A stretch of 64,000 nt of DNA from assembly GCF_000235505.1 (NCBI RefSeq), contig NZ_JH379027.1, forward strand, positions 2,500,080 to 2,564,079, written 5' to 3'. This document shows, one piece after another, positions 18,025 to 25,874 of this stretch; positions within the stretch are counted from its first letter, which is position 1; the number at the start of each line of letters is the position of its first letter. A program made the translations under genes and the position numbers. Origin of the DNA: Hungatella hathewayi WAL-18680. GTDB lineage: Bacteria > Bacillota > Clostridia > Lachnospirales > Lachnospiraceae. The notes under the pieces were generated by a model. That model searched no databases. It had not been told where the DNA came from and was given only the letters and a program-made list of their open reading frames with translations.

Positions 18025-18162
18025 GAGTGAAAAAGTGATTGATAAAGAATGGTGAAGATGTTATGATAACAATACTATCGCAGATAATCTGTCTGCTTTT
18101 GTATCATGGCATGTTCGCCATTTTTCCGTTTTATATACCAAAATATACTGGGAGGTTCATGA

Positions 18163-18690
18163 ATGAAGAAAGACAAAATTGTAATTTCATTTGATGAGAA
18201 GGGGCACAAAGTAGTTGTAATTAATGAAATACTTTTCTGGGGTAAAAAAAGTATTCCATGGGGAAAAGTGGAAGATTATTTGAAACGCTATATTGGAGAA
18301 ATTGTCAAGGTGGCCGAAACAGAGGAGATAATCCATATTGATAATGATTTTCCGGACGAGTTTAAGGGCTCAGAGGATACGAAAAGAGTCAGAGGAGCAA
18401 ATGCGAAGGCAAAAGCAAATTCTGTACAGGGAATTCTTGAGATGATTCATATTTCCAAAAAAGTATCCGAGATGGAGAATAAGAAAACAAAAAATGAACG
18501 AAAAGCCAGTCGGGGATGGTATCGTTATTTGACAAGATTTGCATTACCGGTTTTACTTGATGAGACAAATATTTCTCATTATAATGTTTATCTGGCAACG
18601 CTGATTGTGAGAGTGGATAGAAGGGGGATTTTGCATCTGTACGATGTGATAAATATAAGTAAAGAAAACAGTATCGCTTCTTTTACATAA
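18163..18690 (+). CDS. orphan protein resembling LPD3/MuF-type polymorphic-toxin domain
   Basis: 175 aa, A+T-rich compared with its neighbours and rich in Lys. The layout (VISFDEKGHKVVVI near the start, a DNDFPDEF block, a RGANAKAKANSVQGILEMI helix, RYLTRFALPV, YNVYLATLIVRVDRRG, LYDVINISKE) resembles, from memory, the C-terminal domain attached to phage MuF and large polyvalent proteins of Lachnospiraceae, proposed to be a BECR-fold nuclease. Here it stands alone with no immunity gene, no secretion signal and no mobile-element genes. A good ribosome site GGGAGG lies 7 nt upstream. Could be a remnant or a moron-type cargo gene. Confidence 0.5.
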   Translation: MKKDKIVISFDEKGHKVVVINEILFWGKKSIPWGKVEDYLKRYIGEIVKVAETEEIIHIDNDFPDEFKGSEDTKRVRGANAKAKANSVQGILEMIHISKKVSEMENKKTKNERKASRGWYRYLTRFALPVLLDETNISHYNVYLATLIVRVDRRGILHLYDVINISKENSIASFT

Positions 18691-18945
18691 AAAATAAGAA
18701 GCGAGCACCCCGCTTTAGTGACATGCACTTACGGTATAAACCAACTTCTTACATAGAATATTGTAAAGGAAAATTCTGATTACGTCAAGCAAAAAAGTCT
18801 GTATTTCAATATAAAATTCAGTGCTTCTCTTCATCCGCATTTTATAGTATACTAAATCTTATCAATTGCCGCTTTCCGGAATGAATGGGATGCAGGCATA
18901 GCAGAAATCACAAAATAGTATAGGAAAAGAACAGGAGAGAAACCC

Positions 18946-19425
18946 ATGGGAATGACAACACTTTGTTATATAGAACGGGGCGACGAGTATCTGATGCTGC
19001 ACCGGGTGTCGAAGAAGAATGATGTGAATAAGGACAAATGGATCGGCGTGGGCGGGCATTTTGAGAATCAGGAGAGTCCGGAGGAGTGCCTGCTGCGGGA
19101 GGTGAAGGAGGAGACGGGGCTTACGCTGACTTCTTACCGGTTCCGGGGGCTGGTGACCTTTATTGAGGAGGGCTGGGGGATGGAGTATATGTGTCTCTAT
19201 ACCGCGGACGGCTATGAGGGGGAAATGATTCCCTGCAATGAAGGAAATCTGGAATGGGTGAAGAAAAGCGAGCTGGACAATTTGAACCTCTGGGAGGGGG
19301 ATAAGATTTTCTTCCGTCTTCTCCGGGATGAAGCGCCCTTTTTCTCCCTGAAGCTGCGCTATCAGGCCAACGAACTGGTGGAAGCGGTGCTGGACGGGAA
19401 GGCGCTGGAACTCCCACAGCCGTGA
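18946..19425 (+). CDS. NUDIX hydrolase (MutT/8-oxo-dGTP diphosphatase-like)
   Basis: 159 aa, cytosolic. The Nudix box (residues 37-59) is intact, with G37, E43, the REVKEE core and G58. Substrates of this subgroup are nucleotides such as 8-oxo-dGTP; the exact one is not readable. The WIGVGGHFE start and the YMCLYTADGYEG segment match MutT-like proteins of Firmicutes. The ribosome site AGGAGAG is well placed. The 255-bp stretch before it (18691-18945) holds no gene or clear element that I can support. Confidence 0.85.
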   Translation: MGMTTLCYIERGDEYLMLHRVSKKNDVNKDKWIGVGGHFENQESPEECLLREVKEETGLTLTSYRFRGLVTFIEEGWGMEYMCLYTADGYEGEMIPCNEGNLEWVKKSELDNLNLWEGDKIFFRLLRDEAPFFSLKLRYQANELVEAVLDGKALELPQP

Positions 19426-19489
19426 CGGAAGCGGCCAGTGCTGGAAGCAGTCAGTGATGGAAGCAGTCAGTGACGAAAACGGCCATGCC
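19426..19489. repeat. 16-bp tandem repeat, about four copies
   Basis: Two perfect copies of TGGAAGCAGTCAGTGA at 19442-19457 and 19458-19473, flanked by diverged copies at 19426-19441 and 19474-19489. It begins at the base after the NUDIX stop codon and lies in the gap before the convergent AraC gene. Confidence 0.75.
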
Positions 19490-19497
19490 GCCGCCAC

Positions 19498-20388
19498 TCA
19501 GCTATCCGGCTGACCATTTTTACGATATGCAGTAGGGCGTATCCCCATGATGCGGTAGAAGCTGTTGGAAAAATGATTGGAGCTTGAAAATGCCAGCTCC
19601 CGCGCAATCTGCGTGACGGTCATATGGCTGTCGCGCAGCAGCTGCGCACCGTATTCCATCTTGCAGTTTAAAATATATTCCTGCGGGGAGAGCGACAGCG
19701 CGGACTTGAACAGTTTGTAGAGATAAGTCTCACTGACCCCGCAGATGCGGCTCAATTCCTCCACCCGGATGGTCTGGTTCAAGTTGCCCGCAATATAACT
19801 TGTGGCCATATTCAAAACAGAATCCGAGTGACGTGCGGTCGTCCTGCTCCCGGCTGTCCTTCTGTCATAATGGCCGCGAATCAGCTCCATCAGAATCATT
19901 CCAAGATAGCTGTGAATTTTCTTATAATATCCGGGCCGCCGGTCCTCATATTCTTCCATAATCGTATGAAAATAAAACTCAACCTTAGAATGGCTGGCAT
20001 GAAAGACATTGACCCCGCCGCCGGCTCCAAGCATTCTGACAAAATTCTGTGTGAGATGGTGGGGCAGGACACTGAAATACAGGTACAAAAACTCCGGCAC
20101 ATCCTCCGGCCGGTTTCCCTTGGCGCTGTACACAGTGTTGGCCGGCGTGTACAGTACATCCCCCCGCTTCAGCGTCACCGACTGCTGGTTGATGGTGTAG
20201 GTGATAGGCCCCTGGGTGACATAGATAATCCGGTGGAAGGGCAGTACCGCATTGTGAGTGGCGTTGGACTTCCTGGGCCGGAAATGGCCGAAGGACTCCG
20301 CCCGCAGCTGATACTGCTCCAGTTTCTGGGACAGTGCATCCTCCGTCAGATATTCCAGCTTTTGAAAATTTGAATTTGTAGAATACAC
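19498..20388 (-). CDS. AraC-family transcriptional regulator
   Basis: 296 aa. N-terminal cupin sensing domain (about 30-150, with LPFHRIIYVTQG and LKRGDVLYTPANTVYSA) and C-terminal double helix-turn-helix (about 190-290, with IRVEELSRICGVSETYLYKLFK and IARELAFSSSNHFSNSFYRIMG). AraC proteins usually activate upon ligand binding. Divergent from the flavoprotein lipoprotein gene, whose upstream region holds direct repeats fit for AraC binding. It is the likely activator of that gene. Confidence 0.88.
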   Translation of the reverse strand: MYSTNSNFQKLEYLTEDALSQKLEQYQLRAESFGHFRPRKSNATHNAVLPFHRIIYVTQGPITYTINQQSVTLKRGDVLYTPANTVYSAKGNRPEDVPEFLYLYFSVLPHHLTQNFVRMLGAGGGVNVFHASHSKVEFYFHTIMEEYEDRRPGYYKKIHSYLGMILMELIRGHYDRRTAGSRTTARHSDSVLNMATSYIAGNLNQTIRVEELSRICGVSETYLYKLFKSALSLSPQEYILNCKMEYGAQLLRDSHMTVTQIARELAFSSSNHFSNSFYRIMGIRPTAYRKNGQPDS

Positions 20389-20463
20389 AATCCCACGTCC
20401 TTTCCGGCCAGGCCAGTTTTAGGTCTTTCAATCATTTCCATACCCGCCCATCTAAAATATCAT

Positions 20464-20522
20464 GATTTCTGTATAAAATGTAAGGATTTCCGTATGATTT
20501 TAGTATAACAAACCTCTATACT
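20464..20522 (+). promoter_or_regulatory. AraC-type direct repeats and promoter of flavoprotein gene
   Basis: GATTTCTGTAT (20464-20474) and GATTTCCGTAT (20485-20495) are 21 bp apart, two helical turns, as in AraC operators. A TATACT at 20517-20522 could be the -10 box; no good -35 is present at the expected 20494-20499, as in activator-dependent promoters. A weaker third copy is near 20433. Confidence 0.5.
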
Positions 20523-20605
20523 AATTACAACAGACATTTCCCAGCCAGGATGTTTCCGGCCAAAGAATGTTAAAAAAATATCAATAAAAAGAGGAGGAGT
20601 TACTT

Positions 20606-22624
20606 ATGAGAAAAGCGAAACAGGCCATGGCCCTTGCCATGACTGCCGCCCTGGCCGCAGGCCTGATGAGTGGATGTTCCACCAAAAAGGCAGCCGTGGA
20701 GGAGCCAACAACAGCCCAGGAGACCACCGCCGCCGGCACCACGGCAGCAGAGGAACCGGAGACAACTGCAGCACAAACCGTCACCTACGATGAGGAAAAG
20801 AATGCGGATGTCATCATCGTCGGGGCCGGAGGCGCCGGCTTATCCGCCGCCATCGCCGCCGTGGATGCAGGCGCGAAGAGCGTCATCATCGTGGAGAAGC
20901 TGGGCAAAACCGGCGGTTCCTTAAACTTCACCAGCGGTTCCATGTCAGGAGCCGAGACCATTATCCAGGAGCTGGACGGCATTGAGGACACCAAAGAGTC
21001 CTACGTCCAGGACATTCTCTCCAATGGAGCCCATCTCGGCAACGAGGAGCTGATTCGCGAGTATGTGGACGCGGATGTGGACATGATTCAGTGGCTGTGG
21101 GACCACGGTCTCAGCGACAATGAATTCTCCATGCAGAACGACAAGCGGAGCGTCTTCGCCCCGGAGCACCAGCTGTACTCCATTCAGAGAACCTACAAAC
21201 CAAAAGTGGAGGACAAGACGAAATATAAGTCCGCCGTCCACGAGATTCTGGACACCGAGGTGGCCGGATACAAGGAAATCACCATCGACTTCTACACCGA
21301 AATCACCGAGCTGGTGGGCAACGACAAAGGTCAGGTCCTGACGGCCATCGGCACCAACAGCGACACCAAGAAAACGGTCCGCTACAACGCTGAAAAAGGC
21401 ATCATCATGGCGACCGGCGGTTATTCCGGCAACCCGAAAATGATGGGAACCTACGCAAAGAACGGTGAGAGCTACCTGGTAGGCGGCGCCGACAGCGCCG
21501 ACGGCAAGGGCATCCGCATCATGCAGATGGTGGGAGCAAATGTAGACGAGAAAAACTTATCCTACATCCCGTCCTTCCCCATGGGCCTGGAATTTGCCGA
21601 GGGAAAGGGTTCCATCGGCGACGTCTACACCTGGAAGACCGGCGGCATTTACGTGAACCAGGAAGGAAAACGGTTTGTCAATGAGACGTTAGACGAGGTG
21701 GTTCCGAGAGAGACCGCTTTAGAGGAGCAGACCAACGCGGTTCAGTACAACATTTTCACCGACAAGATCGTGGAAGATTTAATCGCCAACAACGCGGCCA
21801 CCATGTGGAATCTGTTTTACGCGCCGGAGGACGGCATCGGCCACAAGCTGATTCAGAGCGCCTCCTCCATCGAGGAGCTGGCAGGCAAAATCGGCGTTCC
21901 GGCCGATGCCCTTCAGAAGACGGTGGACGATTACAATACCGCTGTGGATTCCAAGGGAACCGATGAGTTCGGCCGTGATTTCAGCGGCACAAAGACGGCC
22001 TACAATCTGGCGGTCAACAAGATTGAGGGCGATACCTATTACGCGGTGCCAATCAAGGCGCTGGTAGTCATGACTCTCGGCGGCGTTACCGTCAATAAGG
22101 AGATGCAGGTGGTGGACGACAATGGAGCGGCCATCCCAGGCTTATACGCAGCCGGTGAAGTGGTAGGCGGAATCTGGGGCAAATATGTGTCCGGCGGAAC
22201 CGGCGTGATGGGACCGGTGGTCTTCGGAAAGATTGCGGCCCAGAATGTGATGAATCTGGATTTGGCGGAAGGGAAAGAAACGGCCCCATCCTCTTTCGTG
22301 CTGGACGAATCCCTGTTTGAAGCGAAAAAGGTGGAGAAATCCGCTTACGATATGACCGGCTTAAAGGACGGCAGCTACAAGGCCACCGTGGACGGCCAGA
22401 ACGGCCCTATGACCGTGAGCGTCACCGTGACAGACGGCAAACTGGCGGAGGTAACCATCGTAAGCAACAACGAAACCGAGAATATCGCCGGTCCGGCCCT
22501 GGAGAAGGTACCTGCCGCCATGGTAGCTGGCAATACCCCCGACGTGGACGGCGTGACAGGAGCCACCCTGACCAGCGGGCGCATCATGGACGCTGTCATC
22601 CAGTGTCTGGACCAGGCAAAATAG
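20606..22624 (+). CDS. extracellular flavinylated fumarate-reductase-like lipoprotein (FAD_binding_2 + FMN_bind)
   Basis: 672 aa. Lipobox LMSGC (Cys24), a Thr/Glu/Pro-rich tether (28-60), then an FAD_binding_2 domain (about 67-555) starting VIIVGAGGAGLSAA and containing GIIMATGGYSGN and the late GLYAAGEVVGG. The C-terminal FMN_bind domain (about 590-672) ends in DGVTGATLTS, where Thr654 is the expected site of covalent FMN attached by ApbE. Such proteins accept electrons at the cell surface and reduce fumarate, urocanate, cinnamate-like or other acceptors. No ApbE or membrane electron donor is in the window. Convergent with a metallo-hydrolase gene and divergent from its AraC regulator. Confidence 0.88.
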   Translation: MRKAKQAMALAMTAALAAGLMSGCSTKKAAVEEPTTAQETTAAGTTAAEEPETTAAQTVTYDEEKNADVIIVGAGGAGLSAAIAAVDAGAKSVIIVEKLGKTGGSLNFTSGSMSGAETIIQELDGIEDTKESYVQDILSNGAHLGNEELIREYVDADVDMIQWLWDHGLSDNEFSMQNDKRSVFAPEHQLYSIQRTYKPKVEDKTKYKSAVHEILDTEVAGYKEITIDFYTEITELVGNDKGQVLTAIGTNSDTKKTVRYNAEKGIIMATGGYSGNPKMMGTYAKNGESYLVGGADSADGKGIRIMQMVGANVDEKNLSYIPSFPMGLEFAEGKGSIGDVYTWKTGGIYVNQEGKRFVNETLDEVVPRETALEEQTNAVQYNIFTDKIVEDLIANNAATMWNLFYAPEDGIGHKLIQSASSIEELAGKIGVPADALQKTVDDYNTAVDSKGTDEFGRDFSGTKTAYNLAVNKIEGDTYYAVPIKALVVMTLGGVTVNKEMQVVDDNGAAIPGLYAAGEVVGGIWGKYVSGGTGVMGPVVFGKIAAQNVMNLDLAEGKETAPSSFVLDESLFEAKKVEKSAYDMTGLKDGSYKATVDGQNGPMTVSVTVTDGKLAEVTIVSNNETENIAGPALEKVPAAMVAGNTPDVDGVTGATLTSGRIMDAVIQCLDQAK

Positions 22625-22650
22625 AATTTGGCAGAAACATGAATCAAGTA

Positions 22651-22688
22651 AAAAGGCGACAGATAGTTTCCAATATCTGCCGCCTTTT
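22651..22688. terminator. bidirectional terminator, left border of accessory island
   Basis: AAAAGGCG (22651-22658) pairs with CGCCTTTT (22681-22688), and CAGATA (22660-22665) with TATCTG (22674-22679). Serves the flavoprotein gene and the convergent metallo-hydrolase gene. Confidence 0.85.
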
Positions 22689-22728
22689 CCAATAACCGTT
22701 TTCTTCAGACTATATTCAGATTAGCAAT

Positions 22729-23688
22729 TCAAGTATGCAGAATCGTATCCATATAAACCCGGGAATCGCAGTATTCCACTGCTGCATCCCCAAAGACCTT
22801 AACTTTATTAATGGCGTCAGAATGCCTGTCATGGTGGATAAATTCATTACAGTCCGGGTCTTTTACCACTGCATCGCAGGCTTCAAATAACTCTCTTACC
22901 AGTTTTTTATCTTCACCCAAAACCATGTGGCTCATAAAAATAGAATCAAATTCGTCCATTCGGGGAACCAGATGAAGCAGTTCATTGCGCAGGGCTTCCA
23001 CGGTACAGAATTCTCCGTGAGGTATCTTTGAATAATCAATGCCGTTGTCGCCTAAACCTGCAACGAACAGCAACGTATCGCCACCATATAGAATACGGTC
23101 CTGTTTATCCAAAAAACAGCAGTGGGCCGGGTCATGACCTGGCATGAAAATCATTTCTACCTCATAGCCATCTCCCAAATCAAAAACCGTATGATTTTTG
23201 CAGCCGATAATCTCATAAGGACGAAATGGAACAATATCGGCAATATCAAAATCTCTCCAAAGTCCTTTCCCCTTTTCATCGACCAGATGCTCCCACATAT
23301 GGGAGTCCTGCCCGCGCAGTATGGGCACGGCATATTCATGGCAGTAGACGCGGTCAAACTGACAGTTTCCATAGCAGTGGTCAATATGCGGATGAGTATT
23401 AACTACGATAAGGGGCATATGTCCGGTTAATTCATCTACCAGCCCTTTAAGATTTCCGATTCCAAAACCAGTGTCGATAAGTAACGCTTTTTCCGGCCCG
23501 ATGATTACATGAATCCATGGGTCCCCATGCCCGTCAAAACTACGTGTAAAAATACTGTAACCATTGTCAATCAAGTGAAAGACACTTCCAAATGGAAAGA
23601 CGGGATATTCTTTTCCCAAGGGAAGAATGGATTTTTTCCATGCCTGGCTTCTGGTTTCCCGTACATGTTCCGGTTTTACGATATTCAT
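22729..23688 (-). CDS. metallo-beta-lactamase-fold hydrolase (paralogue 1)
   Basis: 319 aa, cytosolic. The zinc motif THPHIDH is present, with later ligand candidates in MPGHDPAH and YGGDTLL. The region from LIDTGFGIGNLKGLVDELTG to CHEY is nearly identical to the gene at 33690, so the two are paralogues. Members open lactones or hydrolyse esters, thioesters or phosphodiesters; the activity here is not known. The start at 23688 is chosen because GGAGG lies 8 nt upstream on the - strand; an earlier ATG at 23703 has no ribosome site. Confidence 0.82.
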   Translation of the reverse strand: MNIVKPEHVRETRSQAWKKSILPLGKEYPVFPFGSVFHLIDNGYSIFTRSFDGHGDPWIHVIIGPEKALLIDTGFGIGNLKGLVDELTGHMPLIVVNTHPHIDHCYGNCQFDRVYCHEYAVPILRGQDSHMWEHLVDEKGKGLWRDFDIADIVPFRPYEIIGCKNHTVFDLGDGYEVEMIFMPGHDPAHCCFLDKQDRILYGGDTLLFVAGLGDNGIDYSKIPHGEFCTVEALRNELLHLVPRMDEFDSIFMSHMVLGEDKKLVRELFEACDAVVKDPDCNEFIHHDRHSDAINKVKVFGDAAVEYCDSRVYMDTILHT

Positions 23689-23755
23689 GTCAACAACCTC
23701 CATGTTTCATCTGTTTTCAGTTATTTTGTTACCATTTATTATAAATGTCAATAAC

Positions 23756-23784
23756 TTGACAAGCAATGCGGATTATATTACGAT
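23756..23784 (+). promoter_or_regulatory. probable promoter of tandem LysR genes
   Basis: TTGACA (23756-23761), 17-nt spacer, TACGAT (23779-23784). A second TTGACA on the - strand (23746-23751) could serve the divergent metallo-hydrolase gene, with a weak -10 box (CAAAAT). Confidence 0.5.
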
Positions 23785-23832
23785 TAATAACAAACAGGAA
23801 TAATTGGGGAGAAGATGGGGGAATGATTTACG

Positions 23833-24744
23833 ATGGATATGGAGCATATCAGGGAGTTTACGGTATTGGCGGAGATTGGGAGTTTTACGGAGGCCTCCCG
23901 CCGTCTGTCCATTTCCCAGCCGGTGCTGTCAAAGCATATTAAAATGCTGGAATTGGATTTAGGGGCACAATTATTTAAGCGGAATAAACGGTCAATGGAA
24001 TTGAGTGAATATGGGAAATTGCTTTTGCCCTATGCGCAGCAGATTGTACAGATTCAGAATGAAGTTGCAGATGCATTTTCTTCCAGACATCACGCCATCG
24101 CTGGTACGTTGACAATTGGAGCATTGCCAACAGCATCCTACTATGGATTGGGGGATGTGATATCTGGTTTTATTCAGGAAAATCCACATGTTTCAATTAA
24201 CATGATTGAAGGAGACTATCACGGGTTAATCGAAATGTTGACCCAGCAGAAATGTGATTTTGCTTTTGTGAGGGAAGTAGAAGAGCCACAGAATCATTTT
24301 GCACGGATTCCGTTTGCCATGGATAAGCTGACAGCGGCCCTTCCGGAAGACCATCCGCTGGCAAAAGAGGAAGCGATACCACTTCAGCTGCTGAAAGAGG
24401 AACCGTTTATCTTTTCATCGGAGGAAACATACAGCTATCGATTCTGTATGAAGGCCTGTAAGGAAGCCGGATTTGACCCTAACATCGTTTATACCAATAA
24501 CAATGGGAAGAATCTGTTAGACATGGTACGGAAAGGTGTGGGGATAACTCTGGTGAACAAACGGCCGGCGGATGTCAGAAAAGGCGAGGGAATTGTATTG
24601 GTGAACCTTACGCCGGAGGTGAGAACTCAGGTTAGTATTTATTATAACCGCTCAATGAACCTTTCCATTGCGGCCAGTCATTTTTTAATCTATGTCAACC
24701 GCCATGGAGAAAGTCACAGCACGGACGAAAAAGAGAAGGGGTAG
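23833..24744 (+). CDS. LysR-family transcriptional regulator (first of tandem pair)
   Basis: 303 aa. N-terminal winged helix (HIREFTVLAEIGSFTEASRR, LSISQPVLSKHIKMLELDLG), then a periplasmic-binding-type effector domain (about 90-295). LysR proteins generally sense a pathway intermediate and control a neighbouring operon. It is divergent from one metallo-hydrolase gene, and the second LysR gene begins 6 nt downstream. It may control both arms of the island. Confidence 0.9.
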   Translation: MDMEHIREFTVLAEIGSFTEASRRLSISQPVLSKHIKMLELDLGAQLFKRNKRSMELSEYGKLLLPYAQQIVQIQNEVADAFSSRHHAIAGTLTIGALPTASYYGLGDVISGFIQENPHVSINMIEGDYHGLIEMLTQQKCDFAFVREVEEPQNHFARIPFAMDKLTAALPEDHPLAKEEAIPLQLLKEEPFIFSSEETYSYRFCMKACKEAGFDPNIVYTNNNGKNLLDMVRKGVGITLVNKRPADVRKGEGIVLVNLTPEVRTQVSIYYNRSMNLSIAASHFLIYVNRHGESHSTDEKEKG

Positions 24745-24750
24745 CAGGAT

Positions 24751-25641
24751 ATGGAACTGGATTATTTGCGCGAATTTATCACTGCAGCTGAAATCTGCAA
24801 TTTTTTTGAGACATCTGAACAGTTGTTTATCTCTCAGTCAACACTTTCCCGCCATATCAGAAGTATTGAAGAAAATCTGGGTGTGGCGCTGTTTGACCGC
24901 ACGCCCCGAAGCATGAATTTAAACCACTATGGTAAGATTTTTTTAAACTATGCCAAAGAGATTGTGCGCTTGGAGGACGAATGCCATCGGGTTCTGGAAG
25001 CAGAGCAGAAGGAGGCGGACGATACGATTCATGTATCTACAATTAATAGTTCAAGTGAATATCTTATTTCAGAAGTATTTCTTCGTTTTAAAAACCGTTA
25101 TCCGGAATATCAGATGAACATCTATGAGGCGGACTCCACATTTAACATGGAAAAACTGCGTAAAGGGGAATGCGACTTTGCATTTGTAATTGAGGCAGAC
25201 CGGGAGAATACGGAATTTGGACGTATCGTTTTAACCAGTGATGAGCTGGTGGCGGTGCTGCCAGCAGACCACAGGCTGGCCGTGGGGAGGGAGCCGATTC
25301 GAATGGGGCAGTTGAGTGGGGAGCCGTTGCTGCTGTTTGGAAAAAACAGCTTCCTGTATAATCTGTGCATAGAGGAATGTGAGAAGGCAGGTTTTTTCCC
25401 CAGAATCGTGTTTACCAGTTACCGCTCAGAAACCATCATGAATATGGTGAAAAAGACAATGGGAATTGCGTTAATGCTTGAGAAGGAGGTACAAGGCTAT
25501 TTGACAGACGACATCGTAATTGTAAAAATTGTGCCGGAGATAAAGGTGGATATGAACCTGCGCTATCGGGAGGAGCTAATGAACCGTCACATAAACCGAT
25601 GTTTTATCGAATGTGTAAAAAATATAGAACAAAAAGGATGA
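24751..25641 (+). CDS. LysR-family transcriptional regulator (second of tandem pair)
   Basis: 296 aa. HTH region LREFITAAEICNFFETSEQL, then LFISQSTLSRHIRSIEENLG, and an effector-binding domain. Same architecture as the preceding gene but clearly diverged, so this is an old duplication or two regulators recruited together. The gap to the first is 6 nt, which means co-expression. A strong terminator follows, so it is separately transcribed from the ABC transporter operon it probably controls. Confidence 0.9.
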   Translation: MELDYLREFITAAEICNFFETSEQLFISQSTLSRHIRSIEENLGVALFDRTPRSMNLNHYGKIFLNYAKEIVRLEDECHRVLEAEQKEADDTIHVSTINSSSEYLISEVFLRFKNRYPEYQMNIYEADSTFNMEKLRKGECDFAFVIEADRENTEFGRIVLTSDELVAVLPADHRLAVGREPIRMGQLSGEPLLLFGKNSFLYNLCIEECEKAGFFPRIVFTSYRSETIMNMVKKTMGIALMLEKEVQGYLTDDIVIVKIVPEIKVDMNLRYREELMNRHINRCFIECVKNIEQKG

Positions 25642-25643
25642 GA

Positions 25644-25680
25644 ACATCCCGCCAGCGATAAGGTGGCGGGATGTCTTTTT
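25644..25680 (+). terminator. intrinsic terminator of LysR pair
   Basis: ACATCCCGCCA (25644-25654) pairs perfectly with TGGCGGGATGT (25664-25674); tail CTTTTT. Confidence 0.93.
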
Positions 25681-25874
25681 GTAAAAGAACAATATACACA
25701 AAAACGGACGAAAGGTAATGAAAAGGAATCGAAAAAACTGCCAAATAAAATTCGATTATTCCATTTTGTATAGGAAATATTGCAAAAAATGGTTTGCTGA
25801 ATAGAACAGAAAATTGTAAAGTGTTATCAGAACGAAACCTTAGCAAACTAATAAGGAATAAGAAGGAGGATACT

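Noticed and set aside
17691..18038. Overlapping + frame at the end of the subtilase gene
   Set aside because: Arg/Pro-rich shadow of GC-rich codons with no start signal; the subtilase frame carries the conserved Ser motif.
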